From Bacillota bacterium (lineage in GTDB: Bacteria > Bacillota > Dethiobacteria > DTU022): a DNA stretch of 64,000 nt. Below are positions 62,962 to 64,000 of this stretch, one piece after another. The notes beneath the pieces are model-generated. The model made no database searches. It was not told the DNA's origin and worked only from the letters and a program-made list of their open reading frames with translations. The position numbers were made by a program, and so were the translations under genes. Position 1 is the stretch's first letter. Each line of letters opens with the position of its first letter. Location of the stretch: positions 98,299-162,298 of the forward strand of contig JAUWPV010000001.1 of NCBI GenBank assembly GCA_030611385.1, read 5' to 3'.

Positions 62962-64000
62962 TTAAACCTCAGCAATATTATCTGTTTCGGACAGCTGGCG
63001 GTACAGTTTCAATCTCTCTTTAGCTATCTTTTCTGCTTTATCAAAAAGCATGTCGGCCCGTTCGGGGAATTCCTTCTTTAGAGCGCGAAAACGTACTTCG
63101 TTCATCATAAAGGTGCGCAGGGCTTCTTTCGGTTCCTTTGAGTCGAGCATGAAAGGATTCTTGCCTTCCCTGGCCAGCAGCGGATTAAAACGGTAAAGTG
63201 GCCAGTAACCCGATTCCACAGCCAGTTTCCCCTCCCGTTGGCTTTTGCTCATATCAATGCCGTGGGCGATACAGGGCGAATAGGCAATTATCAGTGACGG
63301 GCCCGGGTAAGTTTCTGCTTCAATTAGGGCTTTGAGTAGCTGGGTCTTACTGGCTCCCATAGAAACCATGGCCACGTAGACATAACCATAGGTGGTTGCC
63401 ATCAGCCCCAAGTCTTTCTTACGCATTTCTTTACCGGCGGCGGCAAACTTGGCGATTGCTCCTGTCGGTGTTGCTTTGGAGGACTGTCCGCCGGTATTGG
63501 AATAAACCTCTGTATCGAGAACCAGGATATTAACATCGGCCCCACTGGCGATGACATGATCGAGGCCACCGAAGCCGATGTCGTAAGCCCAGCCGTCACC
63601 ACCGAAAATCCAGATTGAACGTTTCGGCAGCAGGCTCGCTTTTTCGCGAATCTGGTTGAGCAATTCTTTATTATCAGACTGCTCTTTCTCCGTTTTCAAC
63701 AGCTCACGCACATTATCGGAAGCTTTTAAGGAAGCCGCTCCCTCGTCTTTTAGATCCAGCCAGTTTTGCAGCGCTTCTTTGAATGACGCCGAAATATTCG
63801 TCAGCATGGTTTGATTAACCAGGTCGATCAGTTTAGCCCTTTGCTGGGTTACCGCTAACGAGTAGCCATAGCCAAATTCAGCATTATCTTCAAACAGTGA
63901 ACTAGCCCAAGCCGGACCGTGGCCTCTGCTGTCAACGGTATAAGGCACAGTTGATGCATTGCCGCCATAAATAGAAGAACAGCCGGTGGCGTTGGCAATA
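62962..64000 (-). CDS. nifJ: pyruvate:ferredoxin oxidoreductase, C-terminal part
   Basis: This enzyme turns pyruvate and CoA into acetyl-CoA, CO2 and reduced ferredoxin. Only the last 346 or so residues are in the window; the gene runs off the right edge. The TPP-binding domain is clear: ANATGCSSIYGGNAS (cluster-ligand Cys and TPP contacts), VDSRGHGPAWASSLFEDNAE, WIFGGDGWAYDIGFGGLDH, VLDTEVYSNTGGQSSKATPTG and YSPCIAHGIDM. An ATG at 63948 inside this region is not a start. The single-chain form is usual in clostridia. Confidence 0.96.
   Translation of the reverse strand, partial: IANATGCSSIYGGNASTVPYTVDSRGHGPAWASSLFEDNAEFGYGYSLAVTQQRAKLIDLVNQTMLTNISASFKEALQNWLDLKDEGAASLKASDNVRELLKTEKEQSDNKELLNQIREKASLLPKRSIWIFGGDGWAYDIGFGGLDHVIASGADVNILVLDTEVYSNTGGQSSKATPTGAIAKFAAAGKEMRKKDLGLMATTYGYVYVAMVSMGASKTQLLKALIEAETYPGPSLIIAYSPCIAHGIDMSKSQREGKLAVESGYWPLYRFNPLLAREGKNPFMLDSKEPKEALRTFMMNEVRFRALKKEFPERADMLFDKAEKIAKERLKLYRQLSETDNIAEV

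Noticed and set aside
63402-63602. A small minus-strand frame inside nifJ, and ATG at 63948 as nifJ start
   Set aside because: The nifJ frame continues past 63948 to the window edge with conserved residues, so that ATG is internal; the small frame is a shadow.

Overview
The window is chromosomal DNA of an anaerobic, low-to-mid GC Firmicute of the clostridial type. I cannot name the species. The evidence is a clear match to the origin-proximal gene order known from Bacillus and Clostridia (tadA, SRP RNA, dnaX, ybaB, recR, tmk, holB, ricT, abrB-like, metG, tatD, rsmA, veg, ispE, glmU, prs, ctc, pth, mfd, yabM/spoVB-like, yabN/mazG, hup, divIC, yabR, tilS, hpt, ftsH, coaX). Anaerobic genes also occur: pyruvate:ferredoxin oxidoreductase, formate-tetrahydrofolate ligase and a formate channel. 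Many genes appear to start with TTG.

Region by region. 1-2403 is the right end of an integrated element. It has a winged-helix-like protein, an excisionase-like protein and an orphan zinc-finger protein, and it ends in a copy of the 3' part of tRNA-Arg(ACG). 2409-4550 has two envelope proteins and tadA. 4656-11205 has tRNA-Ser(CGA), a five-gene oligopeptide ABC transporter operon, tRNA-Ser(GGA) and the long SRP RNA. 11217-23144 is the dnaX/recR/tmk/holB/ricT/metG/tatD housekeeping block, with DUF3786, hydrolase and guaB genes interposed. 23222-24402 is a minus-strand SDR/SCP2 pair. 24688-34047 runs from rsmA to pth. It carries an internally deleted isochorismatase-family pseudogene and a GlmU that stops before its acetyltransferase active site.

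34044-39704 is the most unusual part. It is a minus-strand operon apparently driven by one consensus sigma-54 promoter. It encodes a formate channel with an extra four-cysteine N-terminal domain, a free-standing copy of that domain, an iron-alcohol-dehydrogenase-like protein with an altered metal site, a soluble PAS histidine kinase and an NtrC-type sigma-54 activator. It reads as a self-contained formate/alcohol sensing and transport module.

39864-52094 is the mfd-ftsH block. The sporulation genes that normally sit in this neighbourhood (spoVT, yabP, yabQ, spoIIE; also bofA, yabG, sspF elsewhere) are absent, which suggests a lineage that no longer sporulates. The S1-domain gene yabR appears to start at ATC. 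52124-60445 has an amidohydrolase, a P1 peptidase, formate-THF ligase, a folate operon (folE, folP, folB, folK) and a CPBP-like membrane protein with a degenerate active site. 60634-64000 has coaX, a patatin-like lipase, a nitroreductase and the 3' end of a pyruvate:ferredoxin oxidoreductase gene that runs off the window.

The metabolic genes fit together around one-carbon and formate chemistry: formate is moved by the FNT channel and activated by formate-THF ligase, folate is made by the fol operon, and PFOR oxidises pyruvate. This linkage is inference from gene content.
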